The position numbers and the translations under genes were made by a program. A stretch of 64,000 nt of DNA from Oricola indica (GTDB lineage Bacteria; Pseudomonadota; Alphaproteobacteria; Rhizobiales; Rhizobiaceae). Positions within the stretch are counted from its first letter, which is position 1, and each line of letters starts with the position of its first letter. The stretch is taken from NCBI RefSeq assembly GCF_019966595.1, contig NZ_JAINFJ010000006.1, forward strand, positions 179,364 to 243,363. The letters run 5' to 3'. Shown here piece by piece: positions 27,237-35,813 of this stretch. Below the pieces are notes generated by a model, which was given only the letters and a program-made list of their open reading frames with translations, made no database searches and was not told the DNA's origin.

Positions 27237-27690
27237 CGGACAGAGGACAGGCCCATAAACCTCAATCCCAAAGGTCGAAAGCAGACCAACAAATTCCGTC
27301 CGGTTGTTCCGATAACAAGCACCCTGCTGCCGTTCCTGCAAAGCCGCGAACTGCGGAGGTTCGTCAATTGGCATGGGAAGCCGATAAAGAGGATCGGTAA
27401 GAGGTTCAAAAACTGTCGTAAGAGCCGAAGGCCTCTCCGAAGAAATTGCTCCCTGCAGCCTCCTTCACACGATGGCATTCGAGCTCCGGAAAGATGCTGT
27501 ACCACCTTGGGAGGTTGAGGGGCTCCTGGGTCACCGGAGACCGGGCCCCACGGAAGTTTATACGCAATTCTCTCCCGACTATCTCTCGTTGGGTCGGGAG
27601 GCGATTGATGCGTATTTCGCGGAATTGGGGCTTGAGCTTTCAGCGCCTGCCTATCTGCGTGTCAGGCAAACATTGAAGGCACTCCGCTGA
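27237..27690 (+). pseudogene. Frameshifted C-terminal half of a tyrosine recombinase (integrase)
   Basis: Two reading frames must be joined. From about 27258 one frame reads NLNPKGRKQTNKFRPVVP and then LLPFLQ...RRFVNWHGKPIKRIGKRFKN, typical of phage/island integrases. After about 27405 the frame changes to RAEGLSEEIAPCSLLHTMAF, followed by VPPWEVEGLLGHRRPG and the EVYTQFSPDYL tyrosine segment, to stop 27690. The box II arginine region normally reads SLRHT but here is SLLHT, so even a repaired protein would probably be inactive. The N-terminal half is missing. It ends 34 bp before a tRNA fragment. Confidence 0.82.
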
Positions 27691-27723
27691 ATGCGGAAAA
27701 CTCAATTTTATCAAGGGGTGGAA

Positions 27724-27769
27724 TGGTGGGCGGTACTGGGATTGAACCAGTGACCCCTACGATGTCAAC
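27724..27769 (-). other. 3' half of tRNA-Val(GAC), probable attachment site
   Basis: On the minus strand, 46 nt read from the anticodon loop (TTGACAT, anticodon GAC) through a CGTAG half-stem, a 5-nt variable loop, a perfect T-arm (ACTGG-TTCAATC-CCAGT), the acceptor strand ACCGCCC, and ACCA. The 5' half is absent: the preceding bases do not pair with CGTAG. A 3' tRNA fragment next to an integrase is the classic mark of island integration. Confidence 0.8.
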
Positions 27770-27976
27770 ATTCCGGCCCTACCGGAACTCTCTGCAATTC
27801 TGGGAAAAGAGCACTTCGTAGAAGGGCGTTTTAGGCAATTTCGGCATGAGATTGAGGTTCAGAAGGTTCAATGACCCTACCGGGAACTACGTATGCCGAG
27901 TGTTTTGACCTGGAGCGGATGTTCGATGACGAACCGGTTTGTGAGCCGGTTGTTCTGAACGGCTAAGCTCAATTTA
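27770..27976. other. Gap between attachment-site remnant and nagA
   Basis: A 31-codon frame (27871-27966, plus strand) begins MTLPGTTYAECFDLERMF but has no recognised relatives or ribosome binding site, and I do not call it. No other signal is seen. Confidence 0.35.
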
Positions 27977-29068
27977 CTATCCGCTGAACTCCGTTCCCCG
28001 CAAGATAACTGTCTTCAACTCGAGAGATCCGTCGAGAACTACGAGATCCGCAACCGCACCGGTTACGATACGGCCTCGGTCGCCAAGGCCCAGATACTCC
28101 GCCGCAATGGTTGATGTCCTGCGCGACGCCTCTTCCGGCGAAAGCCCGATTTTCACAAGATTGCGGAATGCCTGGTGCATCGTGAGGCTGGAGCCGGCGA
28201 GCGTTCCGTCCTCGAGCCGGACGCCATTGCCGCATTTGCGCACATGCTGCGTGCCCAGACGGTAATCGCCATCGGGCATACCCGATGCCGGGGTCGCATC
28301 GGTGACGGCATAGACGTTCGGGATGGCCCGGAGAGCCGCCCGAATGGCGCCCGGATGGACGTGCAGGAGATCGGGAATGAGCTCGGCATGGTCCGCATGG
28401 GCGAGAGCGGCGCCGACAATGCCCGGTGCGCGATGATGTAGCGGCGACATCGCGTTGAACATATGGGTAACGCCGTGGCGACCGCCCTCGAAGCATTTCG
28501 CGGCAGTTTCGTAATCGCAGGACGAATGCCCGATTTGTACGCGGACGCCACGATCGCGCAGCCAGCCTGTCATCGCGCCGTCCGGATCCGCTTCCGGCGC
28601 GCAGGTCACCACGCGGATATCAGCAAGCGCCATCAGCCGCTCCATCAGCGCCGTGTCGCCCTCGATCGCGAAGTCCGGCTGCGCGCCGAGCTTCTCGCGA
28701 TCGATGAAGGGGCCTTCGAGATGGACGCCGAGAATCGCGGCCTCGTTATTCCGCAGGTTGTTTGCGCAATCGTGGACGGAAATTAAAGCTGCCTCGATGT
28801 CGCCGAGCGGTGCGGTCATCGTGGTGGCCAGAAAAGATGTGGTGCCGTTTGCCGCGTGCGCGCGTGCGACACGGCTTGGGGCGTCGCCGGCCTCCATCAC
28901 ATCGGCTCCTCCGCCGCCGTGGCAATGCAGGTCGATAAAGCCAGGCAGGATCAGGTTGTCTCCCGCCACGCTGCGCTCCTCGATCCCGGTGATCTGTCCC
29001 TGCTCGACCGACACCCTGGCGTTACGGAGGCCGTTCGGCATGAGCACCCGCCCCTCGATGACTGTCAT
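27977..29068 (-). CDS. nagA: N-acetylglucosamine-6-phosphate deacetylase
   Basis: A 363-aa amidohydrolase that removes acetate from GlcNAc-6-phosphate. Metal and catalytic motifs are visible: DLHCHGGGG (about 46-54), HLEGPF with the metal-binding glutamate, IGHSSCDY, GVTHMFNAMSPLHHRAPG with the substrate-binding histidines, and the catalytic aspartate in AVTDATPASG. Length is slightly short of the usual 380. It is transcribed divergently from the amino-sugar importer operon, sharing the 108-bp control region. Confidence 0.93.
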   Translation of the reverse strand: MTVIEGRVLMPNGLRNARVSVEQGQITGIEERSVAGDNLILPGFIDLHCHGGGGADVMEAGDAPSRVARAHAANGTTSFLATTMTAPLGDIEAALISVHDCANNLRNNEAAILGVHLEGPFIDREKLGAQPDFAIEGDTALMERLMALADIRVVTCAPEADPDGAMTGWLRDRGVRVQIGHSSCDYETAAKCFEGGRHGVTHMFNAMSPLHHRAPGIVGAALAHADHAELIPDLLHVHPGAIRAALRAIPNVYAVTDATPASGMPDGDYRLGTQHVRKCGNGVRLEDGTLAGSSLTMHQAFRNLVKIGLSPEEASRRTSTIAAEYLGLGDRGRIVTGAVADLVVLDGSLELKTVILRGTEFSG

Positions 29069-29110
29069 GGCAAATTTTCTCCGAGATGATTTACAGGTGA
29101 GTTGTTATGT

Positions 29111-29120
29111 GGTTATAACC
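29111..29120. promoter_or_regulatory. GGTTATAACC palindrome in the nagA/importer control region
   Basis: A perfect 10-bp palindrome between the divergent nagA and binding-protein genes. GntR/HutC-type regulators bind short dyads with GT...AC arms, and such a regulator is encoded at 33158-33901 in this operon. Confidence 0.5.
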
Positions 29121-29176
29121 TATTTCAGGATTGGTTGTCACCACCTATCCACGTCACATTCCGAGGGAGAACCGGC

Positions 29177-30460
29177 ATGAACGCAATGACCAAGATCCGC
29201 ATGGCAGCTTTCGCCGCCACTGTATTGACGCCCTTTGCGGCCGCCGCGCAGGACGTAGAACTCACCTATTTGACGCACTGGGCTCCGGACACCGTCAAGC
29301 TGCTCGAAGAGGCTGCAAGCGCCTATAGCGAGCAAAATCCCGGTGTTGCTATTTCCGTCCGCGCGGTGCCATTCGGGGATCTTCTGACGACGATTCGCTC
29401 CGGCGGTTCGGGCGATGGACCGACCATCGCGAGCATCTACGATCTTTGGCTTCCCGAACTTGTTCGTGACGGACTTGTCGCGCCTGCACCGGACGCAGTT
29501 TCCGGCGAAGTGACGTCCGAGTGGCCCGAGGGCATTGCAGCCGCGGCGGCCGTTGATGGCCAAGTCTACGGCATCCCCAACGAAATCAACGTCTACGCCC
29601 TGAACTACAACAAGGCGATGTTCGAGGAAGCGGGCATTTCCGCGCCGCCGAAAACCTGGGCCGAACTCCAGGATGCGGCCGCGAAGCTGAGCACGGACGG
29701 TAAGCAGGGCTTTGGCCTGATCAATTCCTGGGCGGCGGGCGTTGTTCATCCCTTCGCATCTCTTCTTGCCTCCAATGGAGGAGCGCTGATCGCCGATGGC
29801 AAGCCGCAGCTCGACAGCCAGAAGGCGCTCGAGACGTTCGAACTCTACGAGACCATGATCAAGGAAGGGTACACCGACCCCGCGATGGGAACGTCGGATG
29901 CCAACACGACCGGTCCGTTCCTCGACAATTTCGTGTCCGGCAATACGGGTATGATCATCATGGCGAACTGGTGGGAAAGCGCGCTGCGGGCCGGCATGGG
30001 CGACGATTTCGCCAATATCGGCACCGCGCCGATTCCGGTCGGACCGAGTGGCGATACGGCGCGCTCGATTTCCTATTCCTGGATGACTGTGGTCAACGCC
30101 GGAGCCGAGGACGCGGAACAGGCAGCCGCCTGGGACTTCCTACAGTGGCTGGACGGACCTGATTCCGGCGAGAACGGCGCTTCCGCGATGGCTGGAATCC
30201 TGCAGTCGATGGGTATCCTGCCGTCGAGGACCTCCGATGTCGCGGCGTTCGAAGAAGCGCTGGGCCGCCCGTTCCTTGAAGGCTACGTCTCGTCACTCGA
30301 GAATGCGCGTGCGTTCCCGGTCGTTCTTGGTGGCCAGGAATTTTCCGACGCGCTCCAGCAGGTGATCGAACAGCTGGAGTATGGACAGATTTCGGCGCAG
30401 GAGGCTCAGCAGAACGCACAGGCCGACGCCGAGTCCATCCTCGAACGCGCGCAGCGCTAA
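29177..30460 (+). CDS. Amino-sugar ABC transporter substrate-binding protein
   Basis: A 427-aa family-1 periplasmic binding protein with a signal peptide to about residue 24 (FAAAAQDVELTYLTHW). The conserved YGIPNEINVYALNYNKAMFEEAG block surrounds the hinge. ATG 29177 follows GAGGGA at an 8-bp spacing; the longer reading from 29102 has no site and would start in the operator region. GlcNAc or a chito-oligosaccharide is the likely ligand from context. Confidence 0.92.
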   Translation: MNAMTKIRMAAFAATVLTPFAAAAQDVELTYLTHWAPDTVKLLEEAASAYSEQNPGVAISVRAVPFGDLLTTIRSGGSGDGPTIASIYDLWLPELVRDGLVAPAPDAVSGEVTSEWPEGIAAAAAVDGQVYGIPNEINVYALNYNKAMFEEAGISAPPKTWAELQDAAAKLSTDGKQGFGLINSWAAGVVHPFASLLASNGGALIADGKPQLDSQKALETFELYETMIKEGYTDPAMGTSDANTTGPFLDNFVSGNTGMIIMANWWESALRAGMGDDFANIGTAPIPVGPSGDTARSISYSWMTVVNAGAEDAEQAAAWDFLQWLDGPDSGENGASAMAGILQSMGILPSRTSDVAAFEEALGRPFLEGYVSSLENARAFPVVLGGQEFSDALQQVIEQLEYGQISAQEAQQNAQADAESILERAQR

Positions 30461-30481
30461 GTCGAGGCGATAACCTCACCG

Positions 30482-30511
30482 GCGGGCGCGTTTCGGCGCG
30501 CCCGCGTTTTT
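30482..30511 (+). terminator. Intercistronic stem-loop with U-run after the binding-protein gene
   Basis: Perfect 9-bp arms GCGGGCGCG (30482-30490) and CGCGCCCGC (30497-30505) with a 6-nt loop, followed by GTTTTT. It has the shape of an intrinsic terminator, yet the permease starts 16 bp later, so partial termination that lowers permease dosage is probable. Confidence 0.75.
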
Positions 30512-30526
30512 CGGGTCTGTAAATCG

Positions 30527-31417
30527 ATGCGCGCTGGGAAAAAGTCGGCCTGGATCATGGTGTCACCCGCGGTGGCGCTGATCGGCGTCTTCATTTTCGT
30601 GCCGATGGTGCTGACGATCTGGTTGTCGTTTCACCAGTGGTCGACGCAGACCGGGTTCGAGGCGGCGCGTTTTGTCGGACTGCGTAACTACGAAGATATT
30701 CTCGGTCCGATATCGGTGGGGCGCGATTTCAAGCGTGCTTTCCTGAACACGGCCATCTACACGGCTCTCTCAGTCGTCGCGATCCTGCCGCTTTCGGTAA
30801 TTTTCGGGCTTCTTGTCTATCAGAGCCGTGTCGCAGGAGGACAGTTCCTGCGTACGATCCTTTTTTCCACATACATGGTGCCGATGATCGCCGTCGCTCT
30901 GGTCTGGTCGAAGCTCTACTCGCCAAGCGAGGGGCCGTTGAACCAGATTCTTTTCTGGGTCGGGATCGGGCCGCAGTCATGGCTGTCATCGCCAGATACG
31001 GCCCTCTATTCCATCGTCATTTTGAATGTGTGGCAGCAGGTCGGTTATTTCACGGTTCTCGCCATCGCGGGTCTTACGCAGATTCCGTCGTCGCTTCATG
31101 AGGCGGCCAGGATCGATGGAGCGAACCCGGTACAGGAATTCTTCGGAGTGACCCTGCCGCTTTTGCGACGGACCTTGCTGTTCTCGGCGGTCATTGCCGT
31201 GATTAACGCGGTCCAGGTCTTCGAACCAGTTGCGTTGATCACCCAGGGCGGCCCCGCCAATTCGACGAATGTGCTGACTTTCCATATCCGACGCGTGGGC
31301 ATCGAGCGCGCGCAGGGCGGGCTTGGTTCTGCCATGGCGGTGATGCTGATGCTCTCGTTGATCGTCGTGATCGTGCTGATCTTCTCGCTCGCGCGTCAGA
31401 AGGAGGAGAGGGCATGA
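30527..31417 (+). CDS. Amino-sugar ABC transporter permease (MalF type)
   Basis: A 296-aa inner-membrane protein with six predicted segments, the first being WIMVSPAVALIGVFIFVPMV. The EAA loop reads EAARIDGANPVQEFFGVTLP near residues 193-212, in canonical form. It follows the binding protein and overlaps the second permease (ATGA). Confidence 0.93.
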   Translation: MRAGKKSAWIMVSPAVALIGVFIFVPMVLTIWLSFHQWSTQTGFEAARFVGLRNYEDILGPISVGRDFKRAFLNTAIYTALSVVAILPLSVIFGLLVYQSRVAGGQFLRTILFSTYMVPMIAVALVWSKLYSPSEGPLNQILFWVGIGPQSWLSSPDTALYSIVILNVWQQVGYFTVLAIAGLTQIPSSLHEAARIDGANPVQEFFGVTLPLLRRTLLFSAVIAVINAVQVFEPVALITQGGPANSTNVLTFHIRRVGIERAQGGLGSAMAVMLMLSLIVVIVLIFSLARQKEERA

Positions 31418-32283
31418 CTGCGATGTCGCCCGGAAGGCGCAGCCTGCGCAGAATTCGCCGTCGCACCGGCAATTCTCTTCTCTTTGTCGCGATCGTCGCC
31501 ATTTCGGTGATCGCCGCGTTTCCGCTGGTCTGGATGCTGCTGTCGAGCCTGAAGACGCCCGCCGAAAGCATGCAGACTCCACCTGTCTGGATCCCGTCCA
31601 CGCCGTCACTGACGGCCTATCGCGAAGTCGCCGACGTTATTGATGCAGCACGATCATTCTGGAATTCCGCAGTGATCGCCACGGTAACGACGGCCGGTAT
31701 CCTCGTGACCAGTCTCATGGCGGGCTATGCCTTTGCGAAGTACCGTTTCCGCGGCCGGGATTTGCTGTTTGCCGTCCTGATATCGACGATGTTCCTGCCC
31801 CCGATCGTGGTGCTGATCCCGCTGTTCCGGATGGTCACCTATATGGGTCTCGATGGCCACCTTTTCGGTGTTATCGTTCCCTATCTGGCAAACGCGTTCG
31901 GCATTTTCCTGATGCGGCAATTCATTGCCGGCGTACCGGACGATCTCATCGATGCCGCGCGCGTCGATGGCGCGTCGGAGTTGCGGATCGTTTTCTCGGT
32001 GGTCGCGCCTGCCGTGATCCCGGCTATTGCAGCCCTTGCACTGTTCGCGTTCGTCTATCACTGGAACACATATCTCTGGCCGCTCACCGTGTTGCAGGGC
32101 AACACGGAAGACTACCCGATCGTGCTCAGCCTTGGCCGTCTCCTGAGCTACAACAGAGGCGCGATGAACACCGGTCTCGTGATGGCGGGGGCGACGCTGG
32201 CCGTCTTGCCGCCGCTGGTACTCTTCGTGTTCCTCCAGCGCTTCTTCGTCGACAGTATTGTCAGCACGGGGGTCAAGGGATGA
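31414..32283 (+). CDS. Amino-sugar ABC transporter permease (MalG type)
   Basis: A 289-aa inner-membrane protein with six predicted segments. The N-terminal arginine-rich tail precedes LLFVAIVAISVIAAFPLVWM, and the EAA-type loop reads DAARVDGASELRIVFSVVAP. GGAGGAGAGG lies upstream of the ATG. It overlaps the kinase gene by 4 bp. Confidence 0.93.
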   Translation: MTAMSPGRRSLRRIRRRTGNSLLFVAIVAISVIAAFPLVWMLLSSLKTPAESMQTPPVWIPSTPSLTAYREVADVIDAARSFWNSAVIATVTTAGILVTSLMAGYAFAKYRFRGRDLLFAVLISTMFLPPIVVLIPLFRMVTYMGLDGHLFGVIVPYLANAFGIFLMRQFIAGVPDDLIDAARVDGASELRIVFSVVAPAVIPAIAALALFAFVYHWNTYLWPLTVLQGNTEDYPIVLSLGRLLSYNRGAMNTGLVMAGATLAVLPPLVLFVFLQRFFVDSIVSTGVKG

Positions 32284-33161
32284 GCGTGACCCTGTGCATC
32301 GATCTCGGAGGGACAAATCTCCGCGCCGGCGTGATTGCCGAGGGTTCCGCGGCGGAGCCGCAGCCCGCCGGCCACTGGTCCGCCCCCGAGAGCCTCGGCG
32401 CTCTGCGTGACCGAATCCATGGTCTCGTCTCCGCACACAGTGCTTCCCGCATCGGGATTGCAGTGCCCGGTCTCGCGACCGGTTCGCGCTGCGTCTGGGT
32501 ACCCAATCTTCCCTATCTCGACGGGGTCGATCTGGCCTCCGCCTTCCCGGATGTCCGGCTGGCGCTCGGAAACGATGCCCAGCTGGCGCTTCTGGCCGAG
32601 GCGGCACATGGCGCGGCGCAAACCGTTTCCAATGCTATCCTCCTGGCCATCGGCACAGGGATCGGTTCGGCTGTTCTTGCCGACGGGCGCATCCTTCGTG
32701 GGGCGAACGGCGCCGCGACATCCTTTGGATGGGCCAATGCCGACATGCGCGACGGCGGCGACGACTCGCATGGCTGGCTTGAGCGGCAGGCTTCGGGGCG
32801 GGCGCTCGATGCCCTTGCCGGTCGCGCGCAATTGAAAAAGGGGGCCGATCTCATCGCCGCGGCGACTGACGGCCAAGCCGACGCCAAGGCGATCCTGGCA
32901 GGTCCGGCGAATGCCCTTGCCTCTACGCTTGCCGGAGCGGTCGCTCTCCTGGGCAGCGAGGCGGTGATCGTTTCCGGAGGCGTCGCCGAGGGCATCGGTG
33001 TGCTTGCGCCGATGATCCTGCCTGCATTGAGGCGTCAATTGCCGCCGCATCTGCGCGCAATCGAAATCGTGACAGGACGTTTTGGGCCGCGCGCGAGCCT
33101 GTATGGCGCCGGGCTTGCGGCATGTGAGCATGCACTTTGGACGGGCAGGGGGACCTCATGA
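32280..33161 (+). CDS. ROK-family sugar kinase (N-acetylglucosamine kinase candidate)
   Basis: A 293-aa kinase of the ROK/ASKHA fold. Phosphate-1 motif CIDLGGTNLRAGV (6-18), catalytic Asp in LGNDAQLALLAEA, phosphate-2 GTGIGSAV, and adenosine motif EAVIVSGGVAEG. The zinc-binding CxCGxxGC loop of classical ROK proteins is missing, and the usual ExGH is replaced around SFGWANAD, so it belongs to the zinc-free subgroup. Position between importer and NagA/SIS genes suggests it phosphorylates the imported GlcNAc. Confidence 0.85.
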   Translation: MSVTLCIDLGGTNLRAGVIAEGSAAEPQPAGHWSAPESLGALRDRIHGLVSAHSASRIGIAVPGLATGSRCVWVPNLPYLDGVDLASAFPDVRLALGNDAQLALLAEAAHGAAQTVSNAILLAIGTGIGSAVLADGRILRGANGAATSFGWANADMRDGGDDSHGWLERQASGRALDALAGRAQLKKGADLIAAATDGQADAKAILAGPANALASTLAGAVALLGSEAVIVSGGVAEGIGVLAPMILPALRRQLPPHLRAIEIVTGRFGPRASLYGAGLAACEHALWTGRGTS

Positions 33162-33901
33162 AAATCGGCAATATCGCTCGGCCGGACCGGAAGCGTCCGG
33201 AACCGCTCTGGCACCAGGCGGAATCGGCGCTGCGGTCGCTTATCGCCGACGGGACCTGGCCGGACGGCACACAACTTCCCAACGAGGGGAAACTTAGCGA
33301 GATGCTGGGTGTCAGCCGCATCACGATCCGGCACGCGCTCAGCAACCTTGAGGAATCGGGCCTGCTGCGACGTGAACACGGACGCGGAACCTTCGTGCGC
33401 AGCTCGACGGTTATCGCCGGTGTTCGCGGTCTGACGAGCTTCACGCAGGAGATGTCCGATCGGGGACTGGTGGTCGGCTCTATGATCCTGGAGATGATCG
33501 AATTGCCTGCCGATACGGAGGTCGCGTCCGCGCTGGAAATCCCGGAAGGCTCGCCCGTCGTCAAGCTCCGCAGGTTGCGGGCGGGCAACAATCAGCCCAT
33601 CGGCATCCAGACGGCTTACCTGCCGTCCGGCCGCGTTGAAGGGCTGCTGGAAATCGCAGAACCCATTCTCTCGCTCTACGACATCCTTCGCGACCGGTTC
33701 GCGATCGAGCCGAAGCTGGCCCGCGAAATCTATCGCGTGGGTACGGTGTCGGAGCAGGACGCGGCGCTGCTCGATGTCGAGACCGGCAGCCCTGCCTTCA
33801 TCGTTCGCCGGATCACCTCCGACAGCAAGGGTCCATTCGAGTTCGCGGTCTCGACCATGCGGGGAGACCGTTACGAGATCCGTTCCAAACTGCACATTTG
33901 A
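33158..33901 (+). CDS. GntR-family regulator, HutC/UTRA type
   Basis: A 247-aa regulator. Residues about 12-80 form the GntR winged helix (LPNEGKLSEMLGVSRITIRH, then LRREHGRGTFV) and about 95-245 the UTRA effector domain (GLTSFTQEMSDRGL, PVVKLRRLRAG). UTRA regulators often sense phosphosugars such as GlcNAc-6-P or GlcN-6-P. The start overlaps the kinase stop (ATGA). Probably controls nagA and the importer through the palindrome at 29111-29120. Confidence 0.92.
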   Translation: MKIGNIARPDRKRPEPLWHQAESALRSLIADGTWPDGTQLPNEGKLSEMLGVSRITIRHALSNLEESGLLRREHGRGTFVRSSTVIAGVRGLTSFTQEMSDRGLVVGSMILEMIELPADTEVASALEIPEGSPVVKLRRLRAGNNQPIGIQTAYLPSGRVEGLLEIAEPILSLYDILRDRFAIEPKLAREIYRVGTVSEQDAALLDVETGSPAFIVRRITSDSKGPFEFAVSTMRGDRYEIRSKLHI

Positions 33902-33928
33902 AATTGTAAAAGAAAGGCATCCATTACA

Positions 33929-34723
33929 ATGACCACACTCTATATCAGCCGTTTGCTCGAACTGGCGGAACGCGCAGCCAAGGAAAACGCACAGGCGTTC
34001 GAGGCCGCATCGACCGCTCTTGCCGAGACCCTCGCGGGCAAGGGTCTGATCCACCTCTATGGTTCCGGCCATTCGGTTCTGCCGGCACAGGAAACTTTTC
34101 CGCGCTATGGCAGCTATGTCGGCTTCAATCCGCTCACCGATCCGCGCCTGATGTGGCACAATGTGCTGGGTGCCGGCGGCGTGCGGGAGCTCCTCTGGCT
34201 GGAGCGCACAGAAAACTACGCCGAGAAGTTTCTCGATCACCAGCCGCTTAATCCCGGCGACAGCATCGTGATCTTCGGCCACAGCGGACGCAATGCTTCC
34301 GGCATCGATACGGCGCTCTATGCGAAGAAGCGCGGCATGACCGTCATCGCAATCAACGCGAAAGCCAATCTGGACAAGCCGGCGACGCACTCCTCCGGCC
34401 AGCGTCTCGCCGACGCCGCGGATGTGGTGATCGACACCTGTGCGCCGATCGAGGACGCCATCGTGCCCGTGGACGGCTGGTCGCGTCCGGTGGCGGGATC
34501 GTCGACCGTGCTGGCGATGATGATGATGCATGAACTGGTCGCGCAGACGGCCCAGAAACTCGCCGACAAGGGCATTGAATTGCCGACATTCGCGTCGCCG
34601 ACGATCGAAGGTGTGACGCTGCACGACACCGATCAGATCTACGGCGAGTATCGCGCCCGCATGATCGACGCCCAGGAGAAGCATCTCGACTTCTTCAAGT
34701 CGCGGATGAAAGGGGATGCCTGA
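33929..34723 (+). CDS. SIS-domain phosphosugar-binding protein, UPF0309-like
   Basis: A 264-aa single SIS-domain protein. HLYGSGHSVLPAQE (about 43-56) and IVIFGHSGRNASGIDTALYA (about 113-132) are phosphosugar-binding loops, and HPSGQ-like HSSGQRLADAADVVIDT follows. The pattern fits UPF0309, whose members are close to MurQ-type etherases but have no established reaction that I can name. AGAAAGG precedes the ATG. It accompanies the GlcN-6-P deaminase-like gene, so it may handle another amino-sugar phosphate. Confidence 0.82.
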   Translation: MTTLYISRLLELAERAAKENAQAFEAASTALAETLAGKGLIHLYGSGHSVLPAQETFPRYGSYVGFNPLTDPRLMWHNVLGAGGVRELLWLERTENYAEKFLDHQPLNPGDSIVIFGHSGRNASGIDTALYAKKRGMTVIAINAKANLDKPATHSSGQRLADAADVVIDTCAPIEDAIVPVDGWSRPVAGSSTVLAMMMMHELVAQTAQKLADKGIELPTFASPTIEGVTLHDTDQIYGEYRARMIDAQEKHLDFFKSRMKGDA

Positions 34724-34761
34724 TCCAGGCGGCTCGCGCGCGGCATGGTTCGGAGACCCGA

Positions 34762-35790
34762 ATGGCTGAGACGATGATGGCGCGCGAGACCCGGGAGATT
34801 CCCGAGGTCTCGCGCCGACAATTGGCAGACGGGCTGGACGCCTACCGCGAGATCGGGGCGCGTTTTCGGCGCCTCGATCCGCCGGTGCTCGTGACGGCTG
34901 CACGCGGTTCTTCGGACCATGCCGCGGCCTACCTGAAATATGTGGTGGAGACGCATGTCGGGCGGCCTGTCGCGTCGCTCGGCCCTTCAGTGGCTTCGGT
35001 TTATGGAAGCCGGTTGCGTCTGGACGGCGCGGCGCTGATTGCGATCTCGCAGTCCGGCGCTAGCCCCGATCTTCTGTCGCTTGTCACCGCGGGCGCACAG
35101 GGCGGGGCGACGACGGCCGCACTGGTCAATGCCGGCGGATCTCGGCTCGAGGAACTGGTCGACCTGCCCGCTCCGCTGCTTGCGGGACCGGAGGTCTCGG
35201 TGGCGGCGACGAAGAGCTATGTGGCGTCGTTGATCGCGATGGCTTGCATCGTTGCGGAATGGACAGGCGACAGCGCCCTGGAAACGGGGCTCCAGGCCTT
35301 GCCGGACGCGCTCGACCGCGCAGTTGCAGCTGACTGGATAGCGAGCGACGAGGCTTTTCGGGCGCACGGACCGATTTTCTGCGTGGGTCGCGGTATGGGC
35401 TTTGCGGTCGCGGCGGAAGCGGCGCTGAAGTTCAAGGAGACCTGTCGTCTCCATGCGGAGGCATATAGTTCCGCGGAAGTCCTTCATGGTCCGATCGCGC
35501 TCGCCGATACGGGATTGCGCGGGCTCTTCTTCGTGCCGTCGGACGAGAGCCGCGGAGGTGTCCTGGAAACTGCCCAAAGTATGCGTGACGCTGGCGCAGA
35601 TGTCTGGCTCGTCGACGATGTCGATCGGGAGAATGCCGGCCATCTTTCAAGCGCCGCTGCTCCGCATCCGCTCTTAACGCCGATCTGCCAGGCGGTTTCC
35701 TTCTATGTCTTCATCGAGCGTCTGTCGCGCAAGCTCGGAAATGATCCCGACAATCCGCGCCATCTCAGGAAAGTGACGCGGACAGTGTAG
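34762..35790 (+). CDS. Two-SIS-domain glucosamine-6-phosphate deaminase (NagB-II/AgaS type)
   Basis: A 342-aa protein with two SIS domains, homologous to the isomerase half of glucosamine-6-phosphate synthase. N-terminal block MARETREIPEVSRRQL, first SIS loop AARGSSDHAAAYLKY (about 52-66), AISQSGASPDLL, AATKSYVASL, and HAEAYSSAEVLHGP in the second. Proteins of this layout without a glutaminase domain deaminate GlcN-6-P to fructose-6-P. With kinase and NagA it completes entry into glycolysis. Confidence 0.87.
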   Translation: MAETMMARETREIPEVSRRQLADGLDAYREIGARFRRLDPPVLVTAARGSSDHAAAYLKYVVETHVGRPVASLGPSVASVYGSRLRLDGAALIAISQSGASPDLLSLVTAGAQGGATTAALVNAGGSRLEELVDLPAPLLAGPEVSVAATKSYVASLIAMACIVAEWTGDSALETGLQALPDALDRAVAADWIASDEAFRAHGPIFCVGRGMGFAVAAEAALKFKETCRLHAEAYSSAEVLHGPIALADTGLRGLFFVPSDESRGGVLETAQSMRDAGADVWLVDDVDRENAGHLSSAAAPHPLLTPICQAVSFYVFIERLSRKLGNDPDNPRHLRKVTRTV

Positions 35791-35813
35791 GTCCGCCTGG
35801 AAAGACGAATTTC

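Noticed and set aside
26999..27505. Minus-strand frame of 168 codons across the integrase region
   Set aside because: Its upstream half is the antisense of the integrase remnant. The downstream half looks somewhat protein-like but has no start of its own.
27871..27966. 31-codon frame between the tRNA fragment and nagA
   Set aside because: Too short, no ribosome binding site and no family resemblance.
33035..34903. Long minus-strand open frame of 622 codons opposite the GntR and SIS genes
   Set aside because: It covers two well-supported genes on the other strand and shows no recognisable motif.
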